7,740 bases of DNA, from assembly GCA_013044085.1 (NCBI GenBank), contig JABEVI010000113.1, positions 1 through 7,740 on the forward strand, read 5' to 3'. Below, one piece after another: positions 1-6,370 of this stretch. The translations under genes were made by a program, and so were the position numbers. The DNA is from Steroidobacteraceae bacterium (GTDB lineage: Bacteria; Pseudomonadota; Gammaproteobacteria; Steroidobacterales; Steroidobacteraceae). The notes under the pieces were generated by a model. It did not search any database, was not told where the DNA came from, and was given only the letters and a program-made list of their open reading frames with translations. Position 1 is the first letter of the stretch; the number at the start of each line of letters is the position of its first letter.

Positions 1-40
1 CGCCGCCGCCGACCCCGCCGCCGACCCCGCCGGAACCGCT
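1..40. repeat. Short GC-rich tandem repeat encoding Ala/Gly/Ser
   Basis: Near-identical units built on GACCCCGCCGCC recur at the left edge, inside the incomplete exported protein gene. On the minus strand they encode AGSAAGSAAA. The array may continue outside the window, so its full length cannot be judged. Confidence 0.5.
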
Positions 41-1047
41 GCACCTGCGTCCGCGTTGACGGACGAATCGTAACAAGGCGGCGGCGGCGGCGGCGGGTCG
101 AGCGGCATGCCGTGGTCGCGTAAGACGGCGAGAATCACGTCTTCCTGGCGCGCGAGTGTCCGCATCCTTGCGATTCGCCAGCGCGCGTGCGCGCTCTTGA
201 GCCAAGGCAGCAGTGGCTTGCCGAAGCGCGCAGCGGTCGCGACGCGCCAGGCGAGTACGCGGCGGCGTTCGCCGAGCGCGTAGAACTCCCTGCTCTCGAA
301 GGGCGTGAGGCGCCTGCCGATCGAGAAACCCGCATACTGCGCGTCGACCGTGTCCGCGCGCTCCAAGAGGTGCGCTATCGTCGTGCACGACATCCGGCGC
401 TGCGAGTCCGCCTTCGTGGCGCGGCAGGCGTCGATCAGCGGCGAAAGCGGCGGTATGATCTGCGCTGCCGCCAGATGTTCGACGACGGCAAGGATCGCCG
501 CGTCCGAATCGATCGCGCGACCGGGGACGTGGTTCGCGACCGCTCGCAGAGAATCGAACATCCTGACGACGATCGCGTTCCAGTAGAAGTCCACGTCGGC
601 GCCGCGAGCCATATGGGCGAGCACATGGTCGGTCTGTACCGAATCGCGGTTGCTCATCGCTGCCGCAAGTGTTGGCAGCCAGGCGGCGCTGTTATCCGGA
701 TCCAGCCAGCGTAATTCCGTCGCGTCGCCGCGAATGTCGCAACCCGGGGACTGCGCGCAGACGCGCAGGTTGATCCAGGCGATTGCCGGGTCATCCGGGG
801 CGAGTTGCGCCGCGCGACCGGCGAGTGCGAGCGCATCGGTGCCGTGGTCGATCAGGGCGGCGGTTGCCAGCGAATTGTCGTCACCGCGTGCCTTCAGTGC
901 GGCGAGTGCCGCGGCGCGCCACGGCCGGTTCCCGCGAGCCACGTTCCACTTCGCGGGTGCGGCAAGCGCCGGTGCGCCGACGAGCGTCGCCGCCAACGCG
1001 ATAGCGGCAAGCAATCGGCACGCGGCGCGCTCGCGCGGCGGCTTCAC
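1..1047 (-). CDS. Exported hypothetical protein, C-terminus cut by the window edge
   Basis: I do not recognise a named family. The frame is open for 349 codons from a GTG at 1047 to the left edge without a stop, so the C-terminus is missing. A GGAG lies 4 nt before the GTG. No in-frame ATG occurs until residue 131. Residues 1-29 look like a Sec signal peptide (basic start, hydrophobic stretch LLAAIALAATLV, probable cleavage after APALA), so the product is probably periplasmic. Residues 45-135 are Ala-rich and helical with TPR-like wording (AGRAAQLAPDDPAIAW, then RWLDPDNSAAWLP), and a CAQSPGC segment at 97-103 could form a disulfide. Residues 317-323 are seven prolines, followed by Cys and then an Ala/Gly/Ser-rich stretch to the edge. 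It starts 19 bp after the DUF502 gene, so co-transcription is likely. The reading frame and signal peptide are seen; the TPR-like fold is inference. Confidence 0.72.
   Translation of the reverse strand, partial: MKPPRERAACRLLAAIALAATLVGAPALAAPAKWNVARGNRPWRAAALAALKARGDDNSLATAALIDHGTDALALAGRAAQLAPDDPAIAWINLRVCAQSPGCDIRGDATELRWLDPDNSAAWLPTLAAAMSNRDSVQTDHVLAHMARGADVDFYWNAIVVRMFDSLRAVANHVPGRAIDSDAAILAVVEHLAAAQIIPPLSPLIDACRATKADSQRRMSCTTIAHLLERADTVDAQYAGFSIGRRLTPFESREFYALGERRRVLAWRVATAARFGKPLLPWLKSAHARWRIARMRTLARQEDVILAVLRDHGMPLDPPPPPPPCYDSSVNADAGAAVPAGSAAGSAAA
76..96. repeat. Trinucleotide run encoding seven prolines
   Basis: AGG followed by six CGG units on the plus strand reads as seven Pro codons on the minus strand (residues 317-323 of the exported hypothetical protein). 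It is a simple in-frame repeat that could vary in length between strains. Such proline runs usually mark a flexible linker and can slow ribosomes enough to need EF-P. Confidence 0.7.
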
Positions 1048-1066
1048 GGTTCTCCGCCCGCCCGGC

Positions 1067-1678
1067 TCATGGGGTGCCCGTGTGTGACCCGGCGGCGGTC
1101 AATCCCGCGGTGATTGCGAGCCGCATCGCGTCTTCGACCGAAATCTCGAGTGGTTCGACCAGGTTGCGCGGCAGGTAGACCGTGTAACCGCCGAACGCAT
1201 AGCTCATGGGGAAGTAGACCGTGACCCAGTCGTGGCCACCGTGCGCATTCAGCGCAACCGGCACGTCTTCCCGCGTCACGAAGCCGATGGCGCGCACCTC
1301 GCCGAAGCGGGCGAGCACGACCCGTTGCAGGTCGCGTTTGTCACCGCTGCCCGAGGGCAACAGGCTGACGACATCGCGGAAGCCGCCATAGAGCGTCTTC
1401 ACGAACGGGATGCGACCGAGAAAATCGTCCCAGTACCTGAGTACCAGGCGCCCGGCATAGGCGTTCACCAGGCCACCGACGATCAGCAGCATGAGGAATC
1501 CGGCGAGCAGCCCGAGACCCGGCCAGTAGTGCGCGGGACTTACGATGTCGAGTCCGATCAGCACGTGGCGCAGCATGAGTTCGAGGGAACGGATCGCCCA
1601 CCAGATCACGGACACCGTCAGGGCGACCGGCAGCACCGTAACCAGCCCGCGCATCGTCAAATTGAATATCGTTCGCAT
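1067..1678 (-). CDS. DUF502 family inner-membrane protein
   Basis: This 203-residue protein belongs to the DUF502 family, widespread bacterial membrane proteins without an agreed biochemical role. Two hydrophobic helices are visible (about 10-30, with LVTVLPVALTVSVIWW, and 52-75). They are followed by the family-typical GRIPFVKTLYGGFRDV segment (88-103) and a soluble C-terminal beta-rich part ending in YTVYLPRNLVEPLEISVEDA (165-184). Length fits the family. I chose the ATG at 1678 because it puts the first helix close to the N-terminus, as is usual. A GTG at 1732 would add 18 polar residues and overlap the upstream gene by 29 bp. The nearest ribosome-binding-like sequence, GAGG, is only 2 nt from the ATG, so initiation may rely on coupling with the gene 25 bp upstream. 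The family assignment is firm; the cellular role is unknown. Confidence 0.9.
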   Translation of the reverse strand: MRTIFNLTMRGLVTVLPVALTVSVIWWAIRSLELMLRHVLIGLDIVSPAHYWPGLGLLAGFLMLLIVGGLVNAYAGRLVLRYWDDFLGRIPFVKTLYGGFRDVVSLLPSGSGDKRDLQRVVLARFGEVRAIGFVTREDVPVALNAHGGHDWVTVYFPMSYAFGGYTVYLPRNLVEPLEISVEDAMRLAITAGLTAAGSHTGTP

Positions 1679-1703
1679 CGCCTCATCATCGCGTGGATCG
1701 TTG

Positions 1704-2627
1704 TCACGGCGGATCGATGGCGCAAAACTCACTCTGCTTGCGCGGATATACCGCTAGCAGTGTTAGCGAGGCCGCCGTCGGATCCCACAGAAAATACTGG
1801 GTGGCAATCACACCACCGCGCATGCGCGTTACACTGAGCAGCCGGCTATCGCGCCGGAACAGCACGGCTTCCGTCGCTCTGCAGGGCAGATTATCGTCTA
1901 TCGCGCCCAGTTCGGGCGGCGCGATCACCTTTCCATCGCGCCAGTCTAGCAGTAGCACGCGCCGACAATGTCGGCCGCAGCGCGCCAGATCCACGGTGAG
2001 TTCGCCGGCGAAATTCGGTCCCGCGGCGATGTTGTCGCGCAGCTTGGCGCGATCCTCGTGGTTCAGACCGAGCCCGCTCAGCCACGTCTGCGGCGGTGCA
2101 AAGGCCGGCCCGGTCGCGCCGGTCGCCATCGGGTACTCCGAGAATCGCGGTGCGCCCTCGGGTTGCGGTCCCGGCGTCGCCGAGACGCCGCGAATCCGGT
2201 CGAGCGCATCGGCGTCGGTGTCGCTCAGGTACCAATCGTCGACCGTGACCTTGCCGTGTTGCGTCCTGGCGTCAACGACCACGTGCCGCAGACTGTGATC
2301 AGCGCAGTTGACCGCGTCCTGCGGGCTCGCTCCGCCGCTGCAGTGCGTATAGGCGCCGTACACATCCGGTGCGCCGGGCGCGCTCGGGGCGGCGAAGACG
2401 ACGTAGCGGCCGGGTGGTACCACGATCCGGAAGCCCGGTTGGTCCCGGCGGACGAGTGCCGAACGCAGGCGCGCCTGCTCAGGCGCGTAAACGTAAACGG
2501 TTACAGCCGGCTTGTCGCTGCCCGGGAAGATGATGTTGCCATCGATGACCGCCGCGCTGGCGGCAGTCATCGACGCGACACATGCCACCGTGGCACAGGT
2601 GGCGCGCATGAAAGATCTGAGGTGCAA
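1704..2627 (-). CDS. Secreted/periplasmic hypothetical protein with GPNFAG and CGxxC region
   Basis: A 307-residue product with no function I can name. Residues 1-25 resemble a signal peptide (TVACVASMTAASA, likely cut before AVIDG). Residues 27-82 read like a small beta-sandwich of the carboxypeptidase-regulatory type: a GNIIFPG strand, AVTVYVYAP, then FRIVVPPGRYVVFAAP. The C-terminal part (about 200-300) carries GPNFAG (203-208), C217 and C221 in CGRHC, LLLDWRDGKV, and WDPTAASLTLL. This pattern recurs in uncharacterised exported bacterial proteins (NFAG, then GCGxxC, then a D..xGKV strand). Four further cysteines (96, 108, 249, 302) fit disulfides in the periplasm. The start is uncertain. 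The TTG at 2627 has GGGAG about 10 nt upstream and gives a better signal-peptide n-region, while the in-frame ATG at 2609 has no visible ribosome-binding site. The DUF502 gene follows after 25 bp. Confidence 0.78.
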   Translation of the reverse strand: MHLRSFMRATCATVACVASMTAASAAVIDGNIIFPGSDKPAVTVYVYAPEQARLRSALVRRDQPGFRIVVPPGRYVVFAAPSAPGAPDVYGAYTHCSGGASPQDAVNCADHSLRHVVVDARTQHGKVTVDDWYLSDTDADALDRIRGVSATPGPQPEGAPRFSEYPMATGATGPAFAPPQTWLSGLGLNHEDRAKLRDNIAAGPNFAGELTVDLARCGRHCRRVLLLDWRDGKVIAPPELGAIDDNLPCRATEAVLFRRDSRLLSVTRMRGGVIATQYFLWDPTAASLTLLAVYPRKQSEFCAIDPP

Positions 2628-2715
2628 TGAAATCGGACTCCCGCGAACCCCCGCGGTCCGCTCTTACATGGTAACGGTGCTTGCCCGGGCAAGCCACCGC
2701 CGTTGCGCCGGCCGA
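2628..2715. other. 88-bp intergenic gap between gspB and the envelope gene cluster
   Basis: This is the largest clear non-coding gap in the window. It contains a 16-bp perfect palindrome and a GC-rich stretch before the TTG start at 2627. On the minus strand, TTGCCC inside the palindrome is followed 17 nt later by ATGTAA, a poor match to a sigma-70 promoter. I see no T-tract that would make the palindrome a classical terminator. Confidence 0.5.
2679..2694. promoter_or_regulatory. 16-bp perfect palindrome
   Basis: GCTTGCCCGGGCAAGC is its own reverse complement. It sits between the end of gspB (2716) and the start of the next gene (2627). With one bulged base the pairing extends into the flanking GGT/ACC sequences. 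It could be an operator for a dimeric repressor or the stem of an RNA hairpin that attenuates or protects the upstream transcript. The absence of a following U-run on the minus strand argues against an intrinsic terminator. The palindrome is seen; its function is inference. Confidence 0.4.
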
Positions 2716-3414
2716 TCAGCGGCGCGGCAGCAGGAACATACGGCCGCGATACCTGAGTTCGACGCCGTCCGGGCGAATGCGCACAACCGTCGGGCCCTCC
2801 CGTAGCGTGGAACCCTCGGTGTACTTGTGCCCATTGATGAACACGAATCGCTGTGCCGGGTTGGTCGAATAGACGTGCACGTCCAGGTGCAGCGGCGGCA
2901 GCGCATCGGTACCGGTGAAGTTCAACTGTGCGATAGTCGGCAGGATCGCTCCGTCGCTTGACTGAGGGGTCGCGGATGCGACCGGCGCAGCCGCGGTGGC
3001 CGCCGCTGCCGTGGCGGCCGCCGCAGCGACGATCGGGTTGTCGGTCGTCGATGCGATCGGTACTTCAGGGGCGAACACCGGCGAATCGTCGATCGGCGCG
3101 TCGCTCGGCGCGGTCGTCGTCACCGGCGCCTGCGCCTGCGGCGGCGGCGATCTCGCCGCCTCGGCGGCGGCGTGGCGCGTAGGTCGGGCGGCCGTCGGCG
3201 TCGTGCTTGGCGGGCTTACGGTGTCCTTGCCAGGACGGCGCAGCAAAACCACGCTGAGCACGATCAAGTTCACGCCGAGCAGCGCGAGTAGCACGATCAT
3301 CAGCGGCGTCGCGGTCGCCCGAGGCCTGCCGAGCGCTGTTTCGATCAACCCGGGCGCGATTTGTCGCTGCCGCTCGGCCTCGGATTTCTTCAGCGCATCG
3401 AGTATGAAGGACAC
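2716..3414 (-). CDS. gspB: Type II secretion assembly factor GspB (ExeB-like)
   Basis: The 232-residue product has the GspB hallmark N-terminus MSFILDALKKSEAERQRQ. A single membrane helix follows at about 37-58 (PLMIVLLALLGVNLIVLSVVLL), then a long Pro/Ala/Thr linker (60-155) that includes an alanine run, and a C-terminal T2SSB domain at about 172-230 (PPLHLDVHVYSTNPAQRFVF, ending YRGRMFLLPRR). GspB partners the ATPase GspA in the inner membrane. In the Aeromonas ExeAB system this complex is needed for secretin (GspD/ExeD) assembly through the peptidoglycan. The length is close to that of Aeromonas ExeB and longer than the E. coli form. It starts with GTG at 3414, with GAGG five nt upstream, 17 bp after gspA, so the two are surely co-translated. 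The alternative name ExeB/PulB-like describes the same family. Confidence 0.95.
   Translation of the reverse strand: MSFILDALKKSEAERQRQIAPGLIETALGRPRATATPLMIVLLALLGVNLIVLSVVLLRRPGKDTVSPPSTTPTAARPTRHAAAEAARSPPPQAQAPVTTTAPSDAPIDDSPVFAPEVPIASTTDNPIVAAAAATAAAATAAAPVASATPQSSDGAILPTIAQLNFTGTDALPPLHLDVHVYSTNPAQRFVFINGHKYTEGSTLREGPTVVRIRPDGVELRYRGRMFLLPRR
2986..3027 (-). repeat. Alanine-run coding repeat in the GspB linker
   Basis: This GCC/GCA/GCG-rich stretch encodes residues 130-143 of GspB, twelve alanines interrupted by two threonines. Within it, GGCCGCC (2998-3004) and GGCGGCC (3013-3019) are perfect inverted arms around an 8-nt loop, so the mRNA can fold into a strong hairpin. This most likely follows from alanine codon composition and is not a dedicated signal. 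Confidence 0.5.
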
Positions 3415-3431
3415 AGTGACCTCTTCAGCGA

Positions 3432-5138
3432 CTAGCCGCGACGCTTCGCGAGCGGCGTGAGCACCGGCGAGTTAGGGCCGCCGAGCGCGGCGTCGAGGAC
3501 GATTTGGGTCTGTATCCCGGCGATGCCATCGACGGCGAGCCGGTGGGCGCGCTGAAAATCCTCGACGGCGAGCGTCAAGTTGTGATCATACACATCACCG
3601 CGAGCCGGATCGTCCGCCGTTCCACGCAGGGCGTTCAGGCTGCGTCGCAGCCAACGGACCGCGTTGCCGCGCATTCCTTGTGCGAGTTCGCGAACGCGCG
3701 CGGTTTTCGGTCGCCAGATCACCGTAAATTGCCCGAACCAATCCCGCGACAGCTCATCCAGCCGGACCACATGCGGCTTCGAACCGATCACCAGGCGCGC
3801 ATGGTGTTTGCCAAGTCCGGCGAGGAGCACATGGTGAACGTGACCGTGGCCGCCGATCAGAGTCAGGATCGCCGGTCGATCGAGGGCGCGCACCTCGGCC
3901 CACGAGCCACTTTGCGCCAGACAAGCAAGTCCGGCGCGAGCGGCCTGCCTGCAGGGGTCGCGCGCATCCACGAGCCGTACGCCCCACAAGGCAAGCAATC
4001 CGCGCCACGCGGCGATGCCGCCATCGTCCGGCGGCATCGCCGCGAGCAGGTCGGCGACCGATGCGCCGGGTGGCTTTGAACTTGGCGGTGGCGGCTTCTT
4101 CGGTGCAGCCATCGCGACCACCGGCTTGGCGGCGTGCGGCGCGATGATGCGGGTCGCGTTCCGTGCGAGCGCTGTGCTCGCCGCGACGCGGACCGGCTGC
4201 GCCGCGGCGACTTCCCGCGGACGCCCCGTGGGTCCGCCCCACGTCCGCCAGCCTGCAAACAGCACCGCGCAGAAGCCGATTCCCGCGATGCCAACCGCGA
4301 GCCAGCCGATCCACCCCGGCGCGAACCGGCGGCCGTACACTTCGGCGGCGGCGCGTCGGACGAGCGCGGCGGTGATCCGCGGCGTCTCCTGCGCATAGGC
4401 GCCGAGCAGCGCGCGGTCACAACAGACGTTGATCACGCGTGGTATCCCGGAGGATAGCCGGTGTACCTCGCCGAGCGCGGCTTCGGTGAAGATCTCCGTG
4501 GAGGCGCCGGCGACGCGCAGCCGATGGCGCACGTAATGCCGCGTCTCGTCCCGGCTCAGCGGGCTCAGGTGGTATCGGCCCGTGACCCGTTGGGCGAGTT
4601 GGCGCAGTTCAGTGCGATCCAGCAGTTCGCGCAGTTCCGGCTGGCCGATCAGCAGCACCTGCAGCAGCTTCTGCGTCGGCGTCTCCAAATTCGTGAGCAG
4701 ACGTACGTGCTCTAGGACCTCGGCCGAGAGGTTCTGGGCCTCGTCGACGATGAGGATCACGCGTCGACCGGCCGCGTGCGCCGACAACAGGCGCCGGTTC
4801 AGCACATCGACCAGATATTTGATGCTCGAGCGCTCGGCCTCCAAGACGCTGACGCCGAGTTCCTCGCAGATGCTTTGCAGGAACTCGGCCGGCGTGACCC
4901 TCGGGTTCAGTATCACGGCGACGTCCACGTGCGGGGGCACCCTCGCGAGCAGCGTACGCACGACGGTGGTCTTGCCCGTACCGACTTCGCCCGTGAGCTG
5001 TACGAATCCGCCGGCTTCGTTGATTCCGTAGAGCAGATGCGCCAAGGCTTCCGCGTGCCGGCCGCTCATGTAGAGGTAACGCGGGTCCGGCGTGATTGCG
5101 AACGGCTTTTCGCTTAGGCCGAAGTGGCTCGTGTACAT
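3432..5138 (-). CDS. gspA: Type II secretion assembly ATPase GspA (ExeA-like)
   Basis: The product has 568 residues, the size of Aeromonas ExeA. It opens with the family N-terminus MYTSHFGLSEKPFAITPDPR. The cytoplasmic AAA ATPase part (about 1-265) has Walker A GEVGTGKTT at 50-58, Walker B ILIVDEAQN at 128-136, a sensor-type LLIGQPE (162-168) and LAQRVTGRYHLSPL (181-194). A membrane helix lies at 275-297, followed by a Pro/Ala linker (310-360). The periplasmic part is a degenerate C39-peptidase-like domain (about 375-475, GLACLAQSGSWAEVRALDRP) and a C-terminal peptidoglycan-binding domain (about 485-552, AVEDFQRAHRLAVDGIAG). With GspB it is expected to use ATP and bind peptidoglycan so that the secretin can be assembled. 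I chose ATG 5138 from the conserved N-terminus. A GTG at 5213 would add 25 atypical residues and overlap dinB. No clear ribosome-binding site precedes the ATG. The gap to dinB is 43 bp. Confidence 0.95.
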   Translation of the reverse strand: MYTSHFGLSEKPFAITPDPRYLYMSGRHAEALAHLLYGINEAGGFVQLTGEVGTGKTTVVRTLLARVPPHVDVAVILNPRVTPAEFLQSICEELGVSVLEAERSSIKYLVDVLNRRLLSAHAAGRRVILIVDEAQNLSAEVLEHVRLLTNLETPTQKLLQVLLIGQPELRELLDRTELRQLAQRVTGRYHLSPLSRDETRHYVRHRLRVAGASTEIFTEAALGEVHRLSSGIPRVINVCCDRALLGAYAQETPRITAALVRRAAAEVYGRRFAPGWIGWLAVGIAGIGFCAVLFAGWRTWGGPTGRPREVAAAQPVRVAASTALARNATRIIAPHAAKPVVAMAAPKKPPPPSSKPPGASVADLLAAMPPDDGGIAAWRGLLALWGVRLVDARDPCRQAARAGLACLAQSGSWAEVRALDRPAILTLIGGHGHVHHVLLAGLGKHHARLVIGSKPHVVRLDELSRDWFGQFTVIWRPKTARVRELAQGMRGNAVRWLRRSLNALRGTADDPARGDVYDHNLTLAVEDFQRAHRLAVDGIAGIQTQIVLDAALGGPNSPVLTPLAKRRG

Positions 5139-5181
5139 GGCGGACGCCGATGATATCAAGCCACGAGAAGCGCCGTGCGAC

Positions 5182-6351
5182 TCAGCCCGGCGCGCGGCGG
5201 ATGTGGCTTGCACGCATCAGCAGGCCCTCGCCGAAGCGGCGGCGCACCTCATCGACCGCCGCATCCACCCGCGCGGCCTTGACCGGCCCGTGATCGAACA
5301 AATCGGCCTGCGCGCTGGACCGCAGTCCGGACACCGAAACCCCGAGCAGCCGCACCGCCGCACGCGGGTGCTCGCCGAACCAGGTGTCGAGAAGTTCCGA
5401 GGCGCTCGCCCAGAGCGCCGCGGTGTCGCGTACGGGGGGTGTGAAGGATCGCTGGCGGCTGTGGGTGGTGAAATTGGCAAGCCGCACTTTGATCCCGAGC
5501 AGCGCGGCGCTCGAGGCCGTGCCACGCAGCCTGGTCGCGACGCGCTCGACGAGCATCGACAGTTGGGTCTGCAGTTCGCCTGGGTCGCGCAGGTCCGCCT
5601 CGAATGTGCGCTCGGCGCTGATGGATTGTTCGTCGTGCTCGGCGCTGACCTCGCGATCGTCGATTCCCGCGGCGCGCCTGCGCATCGTGGCGGCATGGCG
5701 GCCGAAGAGCTGCCGCAGCAGCGGCTCGCTCGCGACTCGCAGATCAGCAAAGCAATGGATCCCCGCGGCGTGCACCGCGGGCAGGGTTTTCGGCCCGATC
5801 CCCCAGAGTCTTTGGATCGGCAGCGCATCGAGGGCCGCGGGCAGTTGCACGGCTGAGATCTCGCACAGGCCATCCGGCTTGTTGATATCCGACGCGATCT
5901 TGGCGACCAGCTTGTTCGGTGCGATGCCGACCGAGGCGGTGAGGCCGGTTTGTGCGTGAATGCGCCGACGTATCCGCTCACCGATGGAGCGCGCATCGCC
6001 CAAGAGGCGCAGGCTCGCGCTCACGTCCAGGAAGGCTTCATCCAGCGACAAGGGTTCGACGAGTGGCGTCAGTTCCCGGAATATCGCCAAGAGCATCGCT
6101 GATACTTCGCGGTAGCGGGCGATCCGCGGCGGCACGATGATCGCATGCGGACAAAGCCGCAGTGCCGTACCGATCGGCATCGCCGAATGTACGCCGAAAC
6201 GGCGCACCGCATAGCTTGCGGCCGCCACGACACCGCGCGGTCCGGCATGACCGACGATCACGGGGCGGCCCGCGAGTTCCGGTCGATCCCGCTGTTCGAC
6301 GGACGCATAGAAGGCGTCCATGTCGACGTGCAGGATTGACCGGGCAGTCAT
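5182..6351 (-). CDS. dinB: DNA polymerase IV, Y-family translesion polymerase
   Basis: This 389-residue protein copies damaged DNA templates without proofreading. The palm carries the metal-binding acidic residues D10 (HVDMDAFY, 8-15) and D104/E105 in EPLSLDEAFLD (99-109). VGIAPNKLVAKIASDINKPD (141-160) is typical of DinB. A helix-hairpin-helix thumb segment lies around 177-198 (WGIGPKTL), and the little-finger domain covers about 243-345. The steric-gate position after AF is Tyr15, as in Dpo4; E. coli Pol IV has Phe. A beta-clamp-binding motif QADLF is at 348-352, with a further 37-residue basic tail behind it. The ATG at 6351 gives the expected N-terminus. It lies 19 bp after mdh, without a good ribosome-binding site and with no LexA-box-like palindrome that I can see, so read-through from mdh is the simplest source of expression. 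Confidence 0.96.
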   Translation of the reverse strand: MTARSILHVDMDAFYASVEQRDRPELAGRPVIVGHAGPRGVVAAASYAVRRFGVHSAMPIGTALRLCPHAIIVPPRIARYREVSAMLLAIFRELTPLVEPLSLDEAFLDVSASLRLLGDARSIGERIRRRIHAQTGLTASVGIAPNKLVAKIASDINKPDGLCEISAVQLPAALDALPIQRLWGIGPKTLPAVHAAGIHCFADLRVASEPLLRQLFGRHAATMRRRAAGIDDREVSAEHDEQSISAERTFEADLRDPGELQTQLSMLVERVATRLRGTASSAALLGIKVRLANFTTHSRQRSFTPPVRDTAALWASASELLDTWFGEHPRAAVRLLGVSVSGLRSSAQADLFDHGPVKAARVDAAVDEVRRRFGEGLLMRASHIRRAPG

Positions 6352-6370
6352 CAGAGCGTGGGCTGGGTCA

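Noticed and set aside
1..100. Repeats at the left edge as a possible CRISPR or satellite array
   Set aside because: The units are very short, have no unique spacers, and stay in frame within a coding sequence.
1232..1837. Plus-strand open frame of 201 codons opposite the DUF502 gene
   Set aside because: The translation is rich in His, Gln and Arg with no hydrophobic core or motif, and the opposite strand encodes a recognisable DUF502 protein.
5139..5213. Upstream GTG start of GspA overlapping dinB
   Set aside because: The added residues (QATSAARRAESH...) do not resemble the GspA N-terminus, which begins at MYTSHFGLSEKPF.
5092..5856. Plus-strand open frame of 254 codons opposite dinB
   Set aside because: It is the antisense of conserved DinB coding sequence. 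No domain or ribosome-binding site supports it.
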